Counted from the first letter of the stretch, positions 9,254 through 22,600 are shown. The stretch: 64,000 bases of DNA from Diatrype stigma (GCA_022225965.2 JAKJXP020000011.1:603987-667986), one strand, 5' to 3'. Made by a program: numbers and translations. The notes: generated by a model from the sequence alone, not told the origin.

Positions 9254-11236
9254 ATGGACGACTCGAAGGATTCACTCGGTGAAATTTCCACGCGCCATGC
9301 CGAGTCTATCGTTACACTCCTGCAAAGGATCCAACTTCGCAAAATGGAACAGTCGGAATTCTTCTTCGATTTCGCTGAGAACCTTGAATGCTTGTACATA
9401 GATCCGTCTAACCCGAAGGGAACCACGTGGCTTCGCGAAAGGATCAATATTTTTACGAACAGAGAATATGTTGCTCTGTCGTATACTTGGGGCCCTTCAG
9501 ATTACGAGGAGTCTATGAGCGGTGGGTATACTGTTGAGAACAGGGCCAAAGAGAACTGCTTCCCATCGCCGGTTCGTGATTGCGTCTTCAGTCGCATCAC
9601 CAATTACATGGAACATTTGCGATTCAAGGGCAAGAAACTATTATGGATCGACAGACACAGCGTTCCACAGAGAATCTGTCAAGACGTGAGCTGCAAATGT
9701 CCCGTGTGTGAGCAGAAAAGGGTAGCTATTCAATCTATGGACCAGGTCTACGCATGCAGTAAATATCCTGCGGCACTGCTGGGGCGCCCAATGCAGTCAG
9801 TAGCTGAACTACATCTCCTACAAAGGGTTCTCGAAGGTACATTTGTAGATGGGAATGGTGAAAGACGGCCCTATCGGCTCAGCAGGATAAGCCTCCGACA
9901 CGAGGTGAAAGATTCTTTGAAATTACTACACGAGATTGCAAGTGACCGTTGGTGGCAACGGGCCTGGACGTTTCAAGAGAATTATAAATCTAAAGACAAG
10001 ATGCGTCTACTGATTTCACATCCACCCCGTTTGGAAGGGCGCAAACGATCCTACAAAATATTTGATGTTGTCCAAGGGGAAATCTGTGTCCAATCATCAG
10101 AGCTTTCCCGCCAAGCGACTCGACTATGTCAGGCATTTCGGAATTCCATCAGGTATCCTACATCCGAAGAAAGGGAGGCAATTGAGTGTATTGAAAAAAG
10201 ACTTGGGAGATACACTGTCCTCCTCAAGGAGTCTACGCCCATGTCTCCAGCTATAATAGCCGATGTTGAAGAGAGGGGTATTGCGGATCCATGGGATCGG
10301 ATCCCAATTGTTGCTAACTGTTGTGCCTATCCTGTCCGTTTAGACGTTCGGAAGCTGCAACACGAAGGCCATAGTCTCAGCTTATCTATGCTGGCTACGT
10401 ACCTCATGAATGGTGAGATTCTTCGCAACGACGTGTCATCCGAAACTTCCGATCCCAATATGTCAGTCTCCCATTACTTAAAGGCAAGCTGCTTCGACAA
10501 AATCTGTGCCCCCGATGAAGAACGCAAGTGGTCGTTCAATAAGGGTTGTCGCTTCAGCGACGTGGAGCTTACGGAAGCCGGGATCTTAACCAAGGGACAC
10601 CTTTGGGAGCTTGGCCCAATCATCCGGACTGCTGGATTTAGCAACAAGCTACCTTGTGTGAGCCAGAGGGGCGACTTAACGTGGCCGGAGAAGCAAAACC
10701 TCGCCCAGCTCTGCCAAAGACTACGCTACATGTCTCAGGGAACCCTTGCTAACGCAATCGCGAACTACATGGATGATGATATCGCTGGCAGCAGACCTTG
10801 CCAGATTGGGGAAGACTACATGTTCATGATGGCAAGAGAGCTGGCTTGGGCAATCGAAGAGGGGAAAACTTTGAGGCTTGGGAGGCTCCAGGACGAGGAA
10901 GGGACGTCACATCCATATACCTCAATCTTCATCTGGGACGATAGTTACCCCAGGGCTTCTTCTGAAAGGGGGCCAGGGTTCGCATTCACATCTATACAGC
11001 CCCGGAAGGATGTCCGCGGTAGCCATGATGCGAATGATATAGACCGCCATGTTTCCCTCGAGGTGTACACATCACAACGTACGGTCATCCGAGGGGCATA
11101 CAACATGCCACGCTTATACACCAAACGTTGGCTACTGGGGCTATGCTTTTTCATGGGGCGCCGACGAAGAGAAGTAATCTTTCCTTGGCCACCAGCTCTG
11201 AGGCCTATTGGTCCGACAAACCCTGAACAACTATGA
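9254..11236 (+). CDS. HET-domain (heterokaryon incompatibility-type) protein
   Basis: A single intronless frame of 660 residues. The HET domain (PF06985 type) starts near residue 70 with YVALSYTWG, continues with KKLLWIDRHSVPQ (family consensus LWIDxxCINQ), and ends with DRWWQRAWTFQE near residue 240 (family WxxRxWTxQE). The rest shows no second domain I recognise. HET proteins act in allorecognition and programmed cell death after hyphal fusion; whether this one does so is unknown. Unusual points are a Cys cluster (CQDVSCKCPVC) inserted after the WID motif and loss of the usual CINQ. Genes of this family are typically accessory and vary between strains. Confidence 0.9.
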   Translation: MDDSKDSLGEISTRHAESIVTLLQRIQLRKMEQSEFFFDFAENLECLYIDPSNPKGTTWLRERINIFTNREYVALSYTWGPSDYEESMSGGYTVENRAKENCFPSPVRDCVFSRITNYMEHLRFKGKKLLWIDRHSVPQRICQDVSCKCPVCEQKRVAIQSMDQVYACSKYPAALLGRPMQSVAELHLLQRVLEGTFVDGNGERRPYRLSRISLRHEVKDSLKLLHEIASDRWWQRAWTFQENYKSKDKMRLLISHPPRLEGRKRSYKIFDVVQGEICVQSSELSRQATRLCQAFRNSIRYPTSEEREAIECIEKRLGRYTVLLKESTPMSPAIIADVEERGIADPWDRIPIVANCCAYPVRLDVRKLQHEGHSLSLSMLATYLMNGEILRNDVSSETSDPNMSVSHYLKASCFDKICAPDEERKWSFNKGCRFSDVELTEAGILTKGHLWELGPIIRTAGFSNKLPCVSQRGDLTWPEKQNLAQLCQRLRYMSQGTLANAIANYMDDDIAGSRPCQIGEDYMFMMARELAWAIEEGKTLRLGRLQDEEGTSHPYTSIFIWDDSYPRASSERGPGFAFTSIQPRKDVRGSHDANDIDRHVSLEVYTSQRTVIRGAYNMPRLYTKRWLLGLCFFMGRRRREVIFPWPPALRPIGPTNPEQL

Positions 11237-13393
11237 TATCAACATCTAGTCATTGAATAACACTACTTTAGCGATGATTTATAGATCATGCTAGTGGTAA
11301 GAACTGTCCGGTCGTGCTGTGAAAGACATAATATGTGCAGAATCTAGCAAGTTTGAAAACCATTCTACCAACGCTTCAAGCAAATCCAATCAGTTGGAGG
11401 CCCGATGGTATCACAAGGCTTTTAATACTTGTTTCAATAATGATAGTATGCATGCGAAACAGTCCTCCGCATCAAATCTGGGTGGTTCTTTCAATGGAGC
11501 TAATACCCAACCCGGCTTACATAAGGGGTTCTCCAAGAATAGGGGCTCGTACTTGAGTGCTAATTGCATGACTATTACCATGCAACCTACAAAATAAGCA
11601 CGTAACTATCAACAAGACTGCCAATATGTTAGTTATATCAAATACCGTCGTCTATTATCTCCTGTATCTTACATTAATGGGCTGTAACGAAAAACCAAGT
11701 TCACCCACCTCTATTCTACATTCTTTAACCACCCCCCCCCCCTAAGTCAATCGTCTTATTGGGGACCTGTCCTTTAGACCGCTCTCTATGCACTCTACCC
11801 CTCACATGGTAAAATGTCTCCAACCTTTTGAGAAATATAGCTGTATAGTTTATACTGGGATTATCATCCTACTGAGTTAATGACACTGATGATTGTGGGA
11901 CATATGTAGTTATAGAGCTTGGGGAGAAGATCAACACGTGCGCTAACTTACCGGGGAGGAAGTATACTGGACGGATAGTCTTTGGCTACTTTGTGTATCC
12001 CCGTATTTAGTTTGCGTGGCTATATACGTAAGAGAAGAGTTGTTGGTCTATCATGTACCATAATAACCATACGAGGCATACCAGAAAAGGCAAATGAGCT
12101 CTGATCAACGTAGCTGGACCCTGGTTGTTCCGGCTGGGTTCATTTAGAGATCGGGTCAAGTATTCACACGGGCGCAACTTGAAACACTTGAAACAGGGCA
12201 AGATTTACGGGATTATAATTTACCTGCATACAACATGAAGCTCTACGCTTTATATCGTTTCATAGAGCCGAATTGAATTGGCGTGTTACCTGACAGCCCT
12301 CAGTACCTGGCCTTTGGCTACCTGTCTCTATAGGTACCTAGCGACATAGACTACATACATGTAGCACTGTAATTAGATTGGTAGCACCCGGTGGACACGC
12401 GCAAACTGCAGTTTAGGTACTGTTAGGGAGGTGCATACATGCATACATACAGACCTAAGACAACCAAAACCCCCTAGTCTGGCAGTCTGTAGATTTGCAG
12501 TCGGGTGTAACAGTTAGGCGAGAGAAGTACAGACAGGATATGATAGCCGACTCGATGTGTATAGATTATCGACTAGACTACTGAACGATCTCGACGTGCA
12601 AGATATTGAAGATATCTCGTTTGCAGAGGTCGAAGAACGTGGCTGAGCATTACTTAGCCGCAATAGCGGACGGCACAGCACATATCACACCACGGAATGA
12701 TAAGTAGAAATATCTTGATCGGCTACACTAGATCACTATGCGACTAGTCGTAGTTACGTGTAACTTGAATATTTTTCCAGCTGTTTTTCCGTAAATAGCA
12801 ACATCCAACAACGAATCTACATGCAACTTGGAATTGGGTGATCGAAGAAAACCCCGTCCACCTGGTTGTCCATGTACGTACGAACCTACATGTATGTATG
12901 TACGTACGTCAAGTCCTTGCGGCCCAATCTCGAGTACAATACCAAAGGCCACCCCCAAGAGCCATCAGTGCCTACTTAAGTACCTAAGGTGGGGAGTTGG
13001 GAGTTACCCTGAACCAGTCACCCTGGCCAACCTTTGCAGACAGCGCGCCCAGACCCAGAAAACAAACAGTTTGTTTTAAATCCCCAAATTTCACGTACGG
13101 CGTATCCGACAGACGCAAGGGAGATACTCAAGGCGCACTGCCCTGCCTGAGGACATCGAGTCGAATTGTCGTTATCTAGGTATCGTCCTTAAAGTTCTTC
13201 CATTGCTTAAGCATCAGACACCCCACTGAAAAAGGTTGGTCCCTGTCGAGCTGTCCCAGTCCGAATAAGGCATCTGCAACGGACTGCTGTCTCGATACAT
13301 GCATAGTAAGACTCGGGTGATATAGCGGTATAGCTTGAGTGGTTCAGCGGTGGGAGGCTATAGGAGTTGTGACTTGGCGCGTGCTACAGACAC
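11237..13393. other. intergenic, no gene recognised; short palindromic TACGTA/ATGTATGT repeats
   Basis: About 2.1 kb without a convincing gene. It contains a C-run near 11731-11742, a GCATACAT direct repeat at 12433-12450, and a patch at 12870-12910 rich in TACGTACG and ATGTATGTATGT that can fold back on itself. Similar short motifs recur elsewhere in this window. Confidence 0.5.
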
Positions 13394-16300
13394 ATGGCTG
13401 AAGATCGGCATCAGTCGGGACAAGTCCCACCTAGGGATGGAAAGAGCCTCAGCTTTCTTCCCACCTTCTCTTCCCGGGGAGAGTACGAGAGATTATCCGA
13501 AGACGGTGATGGCGACTACCAGCTCGCTGAATTTTCTGCTGCTGATATATCTCGGTCCACATCAACAGCGTCAAGGCATGTCGGAACATCCAACATGAAC
13601 GAGCCCGTCAGCCCAGTGGAGAAAGAAAGCCCATCGTCCAGCGAGGGCAGCCAGGGTAGAATGCCGACTCCAGACTTACTAGTCTCACCCCCTGCCTCTT
13701 CTCAGCCCTTTGAAGGCCGGCAAGAGCAAGAGCCCGGTGCTCTTCGACAGCCGGAGTCTACCGCCCAGCCTGCCGGCTTACCGAGAAAGTCCAAATTCCG
13801 GGAGATGCTGGAGAAATCCCTCTCGTCCAGGAAGCGGGGAAAACAGCCATCAACTGCCTACAACTCTGCATCGCCAGTTTCAGTCGACCAAGAGTTTGCC
13901 ATGTACGACGGACGTAGAGAGTCTGGTATGGACTCCAACGAACCGACCGACGTTGAATTCTCCGACCTATATGGTATGGCTAGCCTTGAACCTTGCGCAT
14001 TATATGATAGGAAAATGACTAAAAGACCGTAGGCAAACCACCTACCTATTGCCATTCCAGGAAAGATGTCTTCATCGGTCACTGGACTTGGCTCTTTGTG
14101 ACCATCTTGTGTCTATCGATCTACTCGACAGCCATGAGTGGGCTATGGCTCGTCGTGGCCTTCTACCAACCCCGATACGGGCATGGGATCTCGTCACAAG
14201 TTAGCCCGGGAGTTCTCGCCCCGTCAACGGCTTCACTACTATCAACGCTCGTTGCCAAGACCATAGAGATGTCATTCGTCACCGTTTTCGTAGCTTTCGT
14301 TGGCCAAGTCGTCACCAGGAGATCGTTCATGAAGCGATCGAGAGGCGTAACGCTTGCAGAAATGACGATGCGAAACTGGGTTATCGTAGGTCAGCAAACG
14401 GTACGATAGCTACCCTGGATGCTAACAGAATACATAGCAACCCGGCTCGCTGCTTACCTATTGGGAAGGCATTCCATGGTATGTACATTTTCCCTGAACC
14501 CGATGGTCTCGTGAATGCAAGCTAATGTAATACTGCAGTACGTTCTCAACCCCAGAAGTTCATTGCTTTTCAACGTCGCGAGACGGATTCCTCTACACGA
14601 TTAACTTCGTAGCATCGGAATGAGACGCTGATGTGTAGTAGACGCTGCCCCGACATTCCTAGGTGCCCTTACCTTAACGGCCATGATAGCTTCCCTGTTG
14701 TATACCACAGCATCCGACGCTATGGTGAGCCCCAAAATCAAATTTGGGGGTTGGCATCATCAGGAATTACAGGGGCTTGTGCGGTCTTCCTACTTAAACA
14801 ATACATTTGTTGGTACGACCTGCACAACGCCAATCGATGACACGTTAGACACGGCCTATCGTTCGGCCGAGTCTTGCTTGAATATACAGTATTCCGGACA
14901 ATGTAAGCCTTCCCACTTGTGTCACTCAGCTTGTCACGGACTATAGGGAGATGGTTGCTAACGGACGTTAAGCTTACCGTAACCTTCTTGGTTTTATGTA
15001 TGTTGCAAGTCACCGTACGCTTTCAATAACATCTAGCCGTTTCTGACACCTGGTAGGGGTACATGGAAAGGCATACGCGATTCTGGGAGTTCTCAGGATG
15101 ATGACCTCAGCAAAAGGCCTCAAGGGAAGCACAACCTCCTTGATAATACGACAATGGTGTCCTCCTGGATCGACACGGTATATTCAGATGTGGCAGCAAA
15201 CTTTGCTAGTCATGACAGGATTATCAACAACGTCACACTGGCGATGCCGCATCCAGGGGTATATGCGGCCGCGACTGATCCGATCAACAATATCCTGCAA
15301 CCATACGAATTAGTCGGGTTAGGACAGTATTCTGTAAGAGCAAGTGTAGTATCGCCCGCACTCAACGTCATGTGTGTGAATATGGCTCCTGCAGAGTTGG
15401 AGCCTCTGGTATATGGTATGTATAGTAGTACCCCTATGGGAAATCCCTCGCTTCCTATCATTGCGATGTTTTCTGGGCTGACCTTTTCCCAGTATGTGTT
15501 ATTTTCTTTGCATCACCCCCTTCCTTGGAAACCCCGAATTCTCGGAAGAAAGGAAAGATGAGGGTTCCCGTCCCCACGCCCGAAATATTGACAGATAGCA
15601 GACGGCATGGCCCAACGCCAGAAATCAAACTACAGATATACCGGGACACATGACTGGTGAGGACGATTGGTACAACGATGTACCTGTAGCAAAAGAAGGA
15701 GAGTACTTGAACCGAACAGCAGTCGATGACATCTTCCGTTGGGGACCCAATTATGGCCGAACGCCCCCCGTCTTCCCACTTGTAAGTTCCACATGATACT
15801 TCCCAGGTAAAGGACTAGACTCATGAACACCGTTGTAGTACCCAATAGCCTACAATATGATTATAAACACGACTGTCGTAGACAACACGGCTATTTACAT
15901 CCTCATGAAATCCAACTTCACCGACATGGACGACTACACGCTCTGCGAGCTACGGTCCTGGGTCTCGACGAAATGCTCGACCATCTTCGATGTGTCCGGC
16001 ACCTCGGGCGGCCAGATGACCGCGCACTGCGAGGATCCGAACGACGAAGACTCGTACGCAAACGCCGTCGAAGACGTCGAACCCTGGATGTCGCCCGACT
16101 TCAAGTACCTCATGACGCAGTGGGCGCTCAGCATGAACGTCAACAGCGGGACGGTGGACGGCAACGCGTCGAACGCGCGCGTGCTCACGGAGTTCATCCT
16201 GCGGGAGCCCGCGCTCGACCCGCTGCTGCCCAGCGCGGCCGAGGCGCTGGCCGTCTACGCGGCGGCGCCGCTCGCGATCGGCGCCGTGCAGACGACGTAC

Positions 16301-16804
16301 AAGCACTACTGGGGCAACGGGGAGAGCGGGTTCGACCCGGGCGTGTGGGAGACGTTCGGGGCGTCGGTGCGCACGCAGGAGTACACGTCGTCGTACGAGG
16401 AGGACTGGCAGCAGGTGTTCTACGCGGTGCTGATCCTGGTCTTCGGCATCAACGTCGTCTGCCTCGTGTACCTGCTGCTGCGCCGCGGCGGGCTCGTGAC
16501 CGACTACACCGAGCCCCAGAACTTCTTCGCCCTCGCCCTCAACTCGCCCCCCAGCGCCGCCCTCGCCGGCAGCTGCGGCGCCGGCCCCGACCTCGCCGAG
16601 ATGGTCGCCCCCTGGCACGTCGCCTACGCCGCCGGCGCCAACCACTACTTCTTCGAGGAGGCCGGCCACAGCCCCGTCGCGCTCAAGAAGGCCGATCGCG
16701 TCGAGAGCATGGCCAGCGGGCTGGAGATCCCCGCGTCTGAGAGAGGCAAGTACAACGAGAGCTACAAGAGGCTCAGTACGGTTCGGCCTTCGGCGTGGAT
16801 GTAG
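13394..16804 (+). CDS. large multi-pass membrane protein with extracellular domain, multi-exon
   Basis: I can follow these exons: 13394-14028, 14061-14385, 14438 to about 14477, 14642-14902, 14973-15014, 15071 to about 15407, 15602-15781 and 15839-16804. The N-terminal ~210 residues are Ser/Pro-rich and cytosolic. Helices follow (GHWTWLFVTILCLSIYSTAMSG and three more to TLTAMIASLLYTTASDA), then a long Asn-glycosylatable extracellular part (NNVTLAMPHPGVYAAATDP; WYNDVP; VDDIFRWGPNYGR), a final helix (VFYAVLILVFGINVVCLVYLLL) and a cytosolic tail. This layout is familiar from a large uncharacterised Sordariomycete family; I cannot assign a function. The last intron (15782-15838) is clean. Problems: exon 1 joins exon 2 in frame only through a 32-base intron (14029-14060); no GT-AG join keeps frame at 14477/14642; the 15407/15602 join needs a weak donor. 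Confidence 0.7.
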
Positions 16805-17753
16805 AGAGATGGAATGTATGGGTCCGGGTCTAACATGGGACCTGGCATAAGAATGGGCCGGGTTATATCCCCATCGAGGTGTTTTTTACTCCCTGGGCTG
16901 TTATTGATGGTATACTATGGCATGGCATGGCATTATTGTATCGTTCCTGTCGTTTTACGGTACCTCGAAGTGCCATGACATGTATGCTGGGCCTGGTTAC
17001 TACATTACTGATTCAATGCTTTCGTTCGTGTATATATGGCATAGCGCTGGGAGTTTTCTATATAGAAATTGTGTGCGCATTTTGTTGAGTACGTTTGGCC
17101 TATTCTCCTGAATAGACCAAAACACGACACCATACGGAAAGTCGGCCTCTGGGAGGTAGGGATGGGATAAGGAATACACGTAGCTAGACTAGCTTGCACC
17201 ATGGTAGATAGAATGGACGAAGGGAAGGGGAATTAATGTCTGCATTCACATACCCCTTTCATGCACCCTGGTTTTATGAGCTTGTTGAAGCAAACTGAGA
17301 TATCAAGAAGAACCTCGGCGGCTGAGCGACAACGAAGCCCTCTATCCCATATACTACAGTCTACTCGCGATCGGCTCATCTAGATACGCATACTCGCATT
17401 TTGATCTCATGAGAATCACACAGCTTTTTTCAACAGATAGATTTTAGTCAAGACCCAGGATGTTGAAGTCCTTGGATACAACTTGGCATGTTGAGAAGCA
17501 CCTAACGTAGCTAACCATAGCCACCCAACTAGTCGTGATGACTAGTAGGGAAGAAAGTAAAGGTTTTGGGGGTAAACAAAACGAGTGACGAAGCCAAGGG
17601 CATAACTTAAGGAGTGTATGCGAGGCAATCCAGTGGGCCTCGCTCAATACCTAGTAAGTAGGTATGTATTCAGTGATTGGGTAAAGAAGAAGAGGCACGC
17701 ACACAACTTGCATCACCCCCCTCTGTCCTCCCTGTTTGCATAGTTAGTCGCTT
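16805..17753. other. intergenic between convergent genes
   Basis: This holds the 3' flanks of the membrane protein and INO1, which are convergent. No gene, RNA or repeat of note is visible; GGCATGGCATGGCAT at 16919-16933 is a minor tandem. Confidence 0.5.
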
Positions 17754-19684
17754 TCAGAAGAGCTTGTGCTCCAGCGTCATGTCGGACTCGGGCTCCAGGC
17801 CGACGCAGGCGCGGAAGATGTTGGTCAGCGCGGCGCGCTGCTTGGCCAGGGCGTTGACGACGGGCGTGCCCGGCGGCGTCAGCGGCGCCTTGAGCATGTA
17901 GCTGAGGACGCTGAGCACGCTATGGAAGCCCTTGTACGCCGGCTCGGGGTCGGAGTCGGACGTGGCTTCGGTGGGAGCCCGACGCCACTGGATCCGCGTC
18001 ATCATCTCGGCGACGAGCACGAGGTCGATGATCAGCGGCGACGCGAGAAGCGAGTCTTCGCAGACGTTGAAGATCCTGAGGAAAAGAGGTGAGCAGGGAG
18101 GAAAAACACGCGTGGCATAGGAACGACAAGGTATATGAGAGGGGGGATAGGAAAAAAGGAAAAGAATAAAAAATAAATAAAAACTAAAAACTCACGAGAT
18201 GGTCTGGTGACCACCAAGGAAGATCTCGGCGTAGTACTCGTCGAGGGCACGCTTGTTGTCGCCGACGGCGGGCAGGTACTTGATGACGACGGTGTGGTCG
18301 GGGTGCTCGCCGGGCTTGTAGAGGACGGAGTTGGCCTCGACCATGTCGTCGACGACGTTGGACTTGGAGATCTCCTTGGAGCGGAACTGGCGCTGGGAGC
18401 TGAGGTTGCGGCCGTCGTTGTTGCCCAGGTGGTTGTAGCTGGCGATGGAGGTCAGGCGGATGCCGGCGCTGATGAGGAAGTCCACCAGCGCCGACTTCAT
18501 CTTGGTCTGCCCGGACTTAAAGTCGTCGCCGCCCACGAAGGCGCCCTCGCGCTCCGCCAGCGCCACCGCCCCCGGCACGAACGTGTTCTGCGGCGACCCG
18601 TTGACGAACGGCGCCCCCTCCAGGATGCACGCCACCGCGAACACCGTCGACGGCGACACCTCCGGGTGCCCCGCCTCGATCGCCCGCAGCAGGTTGTCCG
18701 CCGTGTCGTTCACCCCCGCGATCACGTCCGCGTACCGCTCCGTGTTGGCCGTCCACTGCACGATTACCTTGTCCAGGTTGTTCGCGGCCTTGAAATCACT
18801 AGGGATCGCCAGATTGGTCAGTTAATGCTACGAAAAGGTAGACTACGCCCATCTCTCTTTCATTTCTTCGCCTCGCCCTTCCCCTGATCGTCCAATTGCA
18901 CTCCCGGCCTTCAACCTCCAATGCGGGGGATAAGGGGGAAGAAACCACCGCTTGCTTACCGGATATCCTGGCGGATCTTCTCGACGTGAGCCATGCAGGC
19001 CTTGTTCCCGGGGAGGACGTTATCGGCCCTATCCTCCTGGTTGGCGGCGATGAAGTCGGGGTAGTAGATGCTCGGGAGCGGGACGAGCGCGGCCATCTCC
19101 TTGCGGACGAGGGCCTTGAGGCCCGGCTCGAGCACGGCGGCGCGGTCCATGGCGTCGGCGAGGTTCATGCGGCTGATGTCCCAGCCGCCGACGACGAGGT
19201 CGTCCGGGTGCACCATCGGCAGCACGCCGTGGAAGGGGACGTTGACGTCGCGCGCCGTCGCCGCGTCGGTGCCCAGCTTCATCGTCGAGCCCATCACGAC
19301 CGACCCGTAGTAGTTGGCGGCGCGCGGGCCCTCGCGCGTCTCCCAGACCAGGCCGCGCCGGTTCGCCAGCAGGCCCGCCGTCACCGTCGTCCCGTTGTTG
19401 CCGCCCCACCCCACCAGCAGCACCCCCGTCCGCGGCACCCGCCGGTCCACCTTGAAGTCGTACGCCGTCGCCCGCGGCGTCGCCACGTACCGGCCCGTGG
19501 CGCCGTCCCGCGCCACGCTCGTCGTCCGGTACGTGTACCGCGACAGGATCGCGTCGTCCGTGTACTTCACGTTGGGCGAGTCCACGACGAACAGGTCGTC
19601 GCCGCGGCGGTTGCTCCCGCCGTTGGCGATCGATCCACCACCACCTTCTCCCGCGCCTGCTCCGCCTTCTGCGTGCGGCGCCAT
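17754..19684 (-). CDS. INO1: inositol-3-phosphate synthase
   Basis: Three exons, 19684-18960, 18798-18196 and 18075-17754, with introns of 161 and 120 bases (GTAAGC...TAG; GTGAGT...CAG), give 549 residues. The sequence follows yeast Ino1 end to end: [10 protein letters not shown] (NAD-binding), [108 protein letters not shown] and [12 protein letters not shown]. The enzyme converts glucose-6-phosphate to inositol-3-phosphate with NAD+, the first step of inositol synthesis in the cytosol. The first ~45 residues are a Gly/Ala-rich extension with no counterpart in yeast. The coding region is markedly GC-rich at third positions, as expected of a highly expressed gene. Confidence 0.97.
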
Positions 19685-22600
19685 CCTTTCAAAGTTGCTT
19701 GCGATTGGTAATCAGCCAGTAGGGAACGGCCCTCTATCTGGTAAATTCCGAGTCCGCTGCGGCCCCGGAGGCAGAGCAACGGGCTCCTGCGTACGGGTGG
19801 TGGATCCTACATTGCGTGTAAGCAAAAAGATGTGCGACCCCCCTTTTTTTGGGAGGGCTGCTGCTGCTGCTGCTACGTACGAGTTGAGGAGATTGGAAAA
19901 CGTCTTGACGGTTATGTGGTGATCGCGGCCCGAAGAGCGCGATCAACCCACTACTTGTGATTGGACAAGCAATTGGTTAAGGGGGGTTAGAGGTCGAAGA
20001 CGATAGTATTTCCTGTCAGAGCAATGAATACGTGAAGATGGAGGTTTCCTAGAAAGAGAAGGGAAGACGACGGAATAGATGTTGGGACTGGTCTCTTAGT
20101 TATCTGCTTAGTTCAACAAGCTCCGTCGTACTCTGCTGTGGTTAACTACGTGATACCTGTCCTGTCCACGTAATTGAGTTCTTGCCAACGCGCAACTCGG
20201 AGGGGCATCGGATGTAGCTCAGCGTTAGTGGCATGTAGTCCAATGCAAGCAGACGAGCAACCTGCAGAAGCGAGTTGATCCAGAACACTGTTTCCCATGG
20301 TGCCAAAAGTCGGTGTACTACAATGCCGTTCAGATTTTGCCCTGGGATCAAGAGCAGGCAGGACCTAATAAATGGCTCATTGTCGTCAAGGAATCGCGTT
20401 GCCTGCATCCCGGGTTCCTGATGCCAGCTCACTTACATAGTAAGTAGCGGGGTGATGTTGATTCGCGACTTGGCATTCTTTATTGTACAACACCTTCTAG
20501 CGGGGTAGATGATCAATGGTTTTGAACACATGCAAACATCGTCGTCGACTTCAAGGTGGTGAGGTGTCAATTGCATCTTGCGACTTGCCACACAGCGCTA
20601 TAAAGTCGCCAGTCATTCCATGCCCCCTATTCAATCCCGCTTCTCCCTTCTCCCCTTATTAGAACATAGATCTTACTCACCATGATCATGATTGCTCTCG
20701 TGCAGGTATTTTGAGAATTGGCCTTTCGAGTATATACGTACGTGTCACGCGCCCGGATGGAGCTAAATGCTGCCATTTCCTCAGCTGAACTGTACCACCC
20801 GAACACTTCCTCGTTCGGTGGAGTCTCGTTACCAAGAACCGCGAAGACGGGTTGCCTAAGAACGGCGGCTGCATAGCGCCTGTGTTACGTGTAGTCGACC
20901 GATTAGAGTTCCGGGACTCCGAGCTGAACCTCCAAGCTGCCAGGAAGTTCCCTACTATCAGAGCCTGTCGTACTTGTCAATCCGTGGCACTAGGTAACTA
21001 ATAATTAAGTAGTCTGTTGGCGCGTAGAAAGGAGGCCGAACGGATGATTGCCTTCCCCTATTCATTCACCACAATGCCGTCGGATCCGTGCTCAGCAATC
21101 ATAAGTATACGAATAACTCATTCGTATTCACACACGGACGAGTCCATGCAGCTGACGCGATTTTAGCAAACAACCTTCCAATGCCTATGAATTTCGATTA
21201 GGTTTAGGTCGTGTAAGGGACATAGCAGTATGTATGAAAGACCAGAGGAATTGACAGATGATCTATTGCCCACATATAGTCAAGTATGGAATACAGGGAG
21301 AAAACTTCCAAGGTTCGTACTTCGCATTAATCATGTCTGCATAATGTAGCTGTCGAGACGTTACCTTCCTACTTCGTATGACCTATCATCAACGGCTTGA
21401 CGGTATGCAGACCTTTAAGTGAGGTGAGGCATCAGGGTATTCAAGCCACCGACAAGCCTAGAACCGACTTGTGTGCAAATGTGGAACTCGATATGTCCCA
21501 ATTCGGACTGTTGATTAGCCTCATTTCTGTTTTAAGGGTCTATGGACCAGTGACCATTGAACGATACGGTAGACTAGGCACAGGCCATGGTTCGGTTGAG
21601 CCGTTCTAATTCTATCTTTGGCCCCCATCCAGCCATCATCGTATCGCAAGCAATGCTACCTCAAGTACGAAGTAGCAGTACTCAAACCCTCAAGTCTTCA
21701 CTTCGCGCTCATGCGGCCATACCTACCGTGCATGCAATAGAGGCCAATGCCAGGTGCGATCTACGATGCATGCATTGGCTGATCAGGTAAGTTGGGCTTC
21801 CCAGATTGTTTCCGATGCGGAATTCGAGACAACTAGCGACTAGGTAATCGGTTGCCGAGGGAGCAGCTGGAATTCCGTGGGTGCTCTCATCGATTGATTA
21901 CATATTCGAGAAGCCACCGTGTGTTCATATCTGGTTTCCTTGGATCAGGCCTTGGATCAGGCTGTCTCAAGCCACCTACCTAAACGGCCAAGCGGGCCAG
22001 GCGCGACATGTTACTCTAGGCTGTTTCTGAGGAAGAAATCTCCGGCGTAGCTTCGTCTAGTCGTGGATGGTCGCCGCGCGCGGGTAAGTCATGGGATGTT
22101 TCATGTAGAGAAGGAAGAGTCGCAGCAGCGAAACACCTGAGACAAATTGGGTAGCTTGCCGAGTCTCGTCTGGTCTGCTGCGTGCATATATGGATAAGCG
22201 ATGGGTGCTGGAGTATGGAATATCCTTGGCTTCACTCGGTATACTTTCAGATCCGACATGGAAATCGCCCGCTATAATCGGCACCGATCGCGGTCTTAGC
22301 GACCGAACTACTGCACTGGACAACTTATCGTGAGATTTTTAGATCCATCTGAGGCGCGTGGTGCATTTTCCACCACCACATTGATTGAATATTTCGTCTA
22401 GGTAGGAAATGCCGTAAGTAGTAGCTCGCGGAATTGACCGCGCAAGACAAAGGGTTCAGCCGTATACTATAGTAAACATAATCAGTTGGTAGGATGGATC
22501 CATGATGACTGAGATGATGACGTTGGAGCAGCATGTCGTCATGGGTTAACTGGATAGAGAATGTGCTGTGACTAAAATAAACAGAATAATAACAGCTAAT

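Noticed and set aside
15823..16740. 305-codon Arg/His/Gly-rich frame on the + strand
   Set aside because: Wrong-frame shadow of the last exon of the membrane protein, which has coherent helices and glycosylation sites.
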